Shown piece by piece: positions 5,138 to 7,495 of a DNA stretch of 7,495 bases. The notes under the pieces are model-generated. The model was not told where the DNA came from. It made no database searches and saw only the letters and a program-made list of their open reading frames with translations. Position numbers and translations under genes: made by a program. Position 1 is the stretch's first letter. The number at the start of each line of letters is the position of its first letter. Source of the stretch: Chitinophagaceae bacterium (GTDB lineage Bacteria; Bacteroidota; Bacteroidia; Chitinophagales; Chitinophagaceae); contig DMRT01000067.1 in assembly GCA_003455235.1 (NCBI GenBank), positions 1 through 7,495 on the forward strand. Reading direction: 5' to 3'.

Positions 5138-7495
5138 TTAAAAAGTGTATTTCAGGTTCAATCCGCCATATACAACAGCTTTTGGAGGAGCTGGTATATA
5201 TGCATCGGCTAATTGATTTACAAAGATCATGATCGGGTATTGTGTGTTTCCAATATTGTTCACACCGAAAAATGCATCCAGTAAGAAATGACTGGACAGG
5301 TTCCTTTTGAAACCGATTTTTCCATTCAGCAGGTTATAGCTGGAGGCATAATAGGTGGTGAATACCTTGGGGTTCACTCCTGCTGCACTGGTTTTGAGAG
5401 TGCCGATGGTAACGCCGTCTTTGTAAATGTGCACCAGGTTTGCATACAGGCCAAACTTTGTTGTCACATCCACGCCCAGTGCATTCATAACCTTTGGCAC
5501 GCCATATACGGCTTTGCCGCTGTAATCAATGGTATCACGTGCGGCAACCGTAGCACCGGTTACGATCTTAAAATCATTCCCGTATTTAAAATCAGAATAC
5601 GTGAAATTGATAAACGGAGTTACGTTGGTGATGATGCTGTTTTCATTGTTCACGATGGCATATTTCAAGGTGGCTTCAATGCCTTTGTGTTTTTGTGTAC
5701 TGCCGTTCACCATATAACTATAGGCTGTGGTGGTAGCATTAAGCGGTACCGATACGGCTGTCATTTTATTGTGAATATTAAAAGCAAATAAAGCCAGTTG
5801 ATAGGTGAACCTGTCTTTCAGTAACGATCCCTTTGAACCTACTTCAAACTGATCACCGAATTCGGGCTTTAAGGTGCTGTTGATAAAACCGGAGGAAGGC
5901 GTGGCGCCGACAACCGGTGTAACAATAAAGAAATAGGAACTGGTAGGCGCTTTATATCCCTTGCTGTAGGAAGCATATGCCGAAACTTTTTTGCTGAAAA
6001 CCTTGTTCACAGCAAAATGGGGAGACCACATGCCCTTGTAGCTGGTATCAAACTGACCCGGGTAGGTGGCTGTAATCGATCTGAAACGGTCACTCAATGA
6101 GATTTTCTGGGAACTATATCCTATACCTGCAGACACAGTCAGATCCTGCGGTAGCGCCAATGTCCATTCGGTAAAAAATGAAGTGGGCTGTGTTTCATAA
6201 GCCACGTTGGATGTAGTGGCATTGATTACATAATAGGGGCTCACGCCATAGGTATACGTACCAGGATTGGGGTCATTGGGATTCACTTTCATACTATATC
6301 CAACCGTTTGTGCATTCTGCCGCTGAATTTCCATCCCGGTGATTCCATTGAGGCCTGTGTTATTGCCCAGTGAAAACTTTGTATCGAATGAAGTGCGGAA
6401 GCCATAATTGACCGTGTTTTTATCCGTCCATCCACCGGCGCTGCTTGCATCACTTCTGAACCCGGTACCAAATACGGTAGACGTGTTGGAGAATCCTTTG
6501 GTGAAGTTATACGTATGCGTTACGCCTGCCCTGTAAGTAACCACATGACTGTGGCCATTGTTCCGGATGTAATTCGGGTTGCCTGAGTAATCCTTACTTT
6601 CCCATTGGGCAATGGTCAGTTCGCCTAACCGTTCGTCGTAACTGTCGGTGAAGCCAACATAGGCCGAAAAATTCTGTTTTTCATTTGGCTGACTCATCAG
6701 TACCAGGTTGGCAAAATCCTTGTGTGAAGCATTGTGAATGGAGAAACCATCAGACTTCTGCTTGCCGTAATTCAGTAAAATGCCGCTGCGTTCATTTCCT
6801 GTTGCAAAGCGGGTGGTATATCGCTGCAGGCCATAATTGCCCAGCATTATTTCCTGGCTGATCGACGTTTTTCCGCTTTCCGGTTTCAGGGTTCTGAAAC
6901 TGACAACCCCTGAAATAGCCTGCCCGTATAAGGTTCCTGCCGGGCCCTTCAGCACTTCTACATTTCCCAGCGAGGCGAAATCGATATCGTCCAATGTGGT
7001 TATTCCTTCAGCATCTGTCAGGGGCATATCATTTATATACACCTTATAGCCCTGGCCGTCAAAATTGCTGTTCACTCCGTTTGTGCCCCTGGCTCCGTTG
7101 CCATAGCCACGGATATTGAATTGCTGACCACCCGAAACCGTCCTCCTGTTCATGATCACACCGGGTACACTGGTTTCAATTGCATCCTGCAGAAAAATAC
7201 CCTGTCCTCTTTTTAAATCCACCGGTGCCAGTTTGGTGATTGATACGGGTTGGTATAAAAGGTTATTATTACTGGATGCGGTGGAAACAATCTCGATATT
7301 ACCCAGTGTTCTTCCGGTTGATTGCAGTGCGATTTTTAAGTCTTCGTTACAGTTTTTTATTTTCAGCCTGTAGGATTCGTACCCTACAAATGAAACCGTG
7401 AGCTCCGATGATTTATTACAATCAACAGAGAACATGCCGTCTTTGTCGGAGGTGATACCCGAATTGCCGAAGTTGATGCTGGCACCTGCAAGCGG
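5138..7495 (-). CDS. TonB-dependent outer-membrane receptor for heme or an iron chelate (5' end outside window)
   Basis: The frame is open to the right edge, giving 785 residues. An internal ATG at 7435 is not the start, because the 20 preceding codons (beginning PLAGASINFGNSG) belong to the same domain. Fragment residues 1 to about 57 are a carboxypeptidase-regulatory-like domain (SGITSDKDGMFSV, LTVSFVGYESYRL), typical of Bacteroidota receptors. The plug spans about 83-205: LQDAIETSVPGV, FNIRGYGNGARG, GYKVYINDMPLTD, and VEVLKGPAGTLYGQAISGVV. The rest is barrel, ending in GGLNLKYTF with the terminal Phe used for barrel assembly. A FRAP-like box (GYKAPTSS) and a following NSTLKPEFGDQFEVGSKG are present, but no histidine lies between them. 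The adjacent HmuTUV-like genes suggest heme or another iron complex. Signal peptide, TonB box and promoter lie outside the window. Confidence 0.93.
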   Translation of the reverse strand, partial: PLAGASINFGNSGITSDKDGMFSVDCNKSSELTVSFVGYESYRLKIKNCNEDLKIALQSTGRTLGNIEIVSTASSNNNLLYQPVSITKLAPVDLKRGQGIFLQDAIETSVPGVIMNRRTVSGGQQFNIRGYGNGARGTNGVNSNFDGQGYKVYINDMPLTDAEGITTLDDIDFASLGNVEVLKGPAGTLYGQAISGVVSFRTLKPESGKTSISQEIMLGNYGLQRYTTRFATGNERSGILLNYGKQKSDGFSIHNASHKDFANLVLMSQPNEKQNFSAYVGFTDSYDERLGELTIAQWESKDYSGNPNYIRNNGHSHVVTYRAGVTHTYNFTKGFSNTSTVFGTGFRSDASSAGGWTDKNTVNYGFRTSFDTKFSLGNNTGLNGITGMEIQRQNAQTVGYSMKVNPNDPNPGTYTYGVSPYYVINATTSNVAYETQPTSFFTEWTLALPQDLTVSAGIGYSSQKISLSDRFRSITATYPGQFDTSYKGMWSPHFAVNKVFSKKVSAYASYSKGYKAPTSSYFFIVTPVVGATPSSGFINSTLKPEFGDQFEVGSKGSLLKDRFTYQLALFAFNIHNKMTAVSVPLNATTTAYSYMVNGSTQKHKGIEATLKYAIVNNENSIITNVTPFINFTYSDFKYGNDFKIVTGATVAARDTIDYSGKAVYGVPKVMNALGVDVTTKFGLYANLVHIYKDGVTIGTLKTSAAGVNPKVFTTYYASSYNLLNGKIGFKRNLSSHFLLDAFFGVNNIGNTQYPIMIFVNQLADAYIPAPPKAVVYGGLNLKYTF

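Noticed and set aside
5288..5791. 167-residue open frame on the plus strand
   Set aside because: It is antisense to the barrel of the TonB-dependent receptor. The translation has no recognisable domain and the receptor frame is unambiguous.
7433..7435. ATG as the start of the TonB-dependent receptor
   Set aside because: The frame continues upstream without a stop to the window edge and encodes the first part of the regulatory-like domain, so this is an internal methionine.

Overview
The window reads as a stretch of Bacteroidota chromosome, most likely from Chitinophagales/Chitinophagaceae. This rests on the TonB-dependent receptor with an N-terminal carboxypeptidase-regulatory-like domain, the near absence of Shine-Dalgarno sequences, and an ECF sigma factor followed by a membrane-anchored beta-barrel protein whose N-terminal motif resembles Chitinophagaceae proteins as I remember them. 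All genes lie on the minus strand, so transcription runs from right to left. Both end genes are cut by the window edges.

Right and centre (7495 down to 2357) form one uptake operon. In order of transcription it holds a TonB-dependent outer-membrane receptor (5' end outside the window), a substrate-binding lipoprotein (HmuT-like), a FecCD-family permease (HmuU-like, GTG start) and an ABC ATPase (HmuV-like). The three ABC genes overlap by 17 and 8 bases, while the receptor and the lipoprotein are separated by 58 bases that hold a 12-bp hairpin. Together they would carry heme, or another iron or tetrapyrrole chelate, across the outer membrane by TonB energy, hand it to the lipoprotein and import it into the cytoplasm with ATP. 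The ABC proteins resemble the heme branch of the family. The receptor itself gives little direct evidence for heme.

The 323 bases between the ATPase and the next gene (2034-2356) are not empty. They hold what looks like the broken 3' end of a second, different TonB-dependent receptor (about 2165-2314), followed by a perfect 28-bp palindrome (2102-2129) that may be its old terminator or an operator.

The left part (2033 down to 1) is a two-gene regulatory unit. An ECF sigma factor is followed 57 bases later by a protein with a short cytoplasmic head, one inner-membrane helix, a roughly 200-residue polar linker without aromatic residues from 74 to 258, and the start of an outer-membrane beta-barrel. 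This is the layout of the dual membrane-spanning anti-sigma factors (Dma) paired with Das sigma factors that I recall from Bacteroides thetaiotaomicron. It is the most interesting item here: a single polypeptide that could report outer-membrane state directly to a cytoplasmic sigma factor. No tRNA, rRNA, CRISPR array, insertion sequence or riboswitch was recognised.
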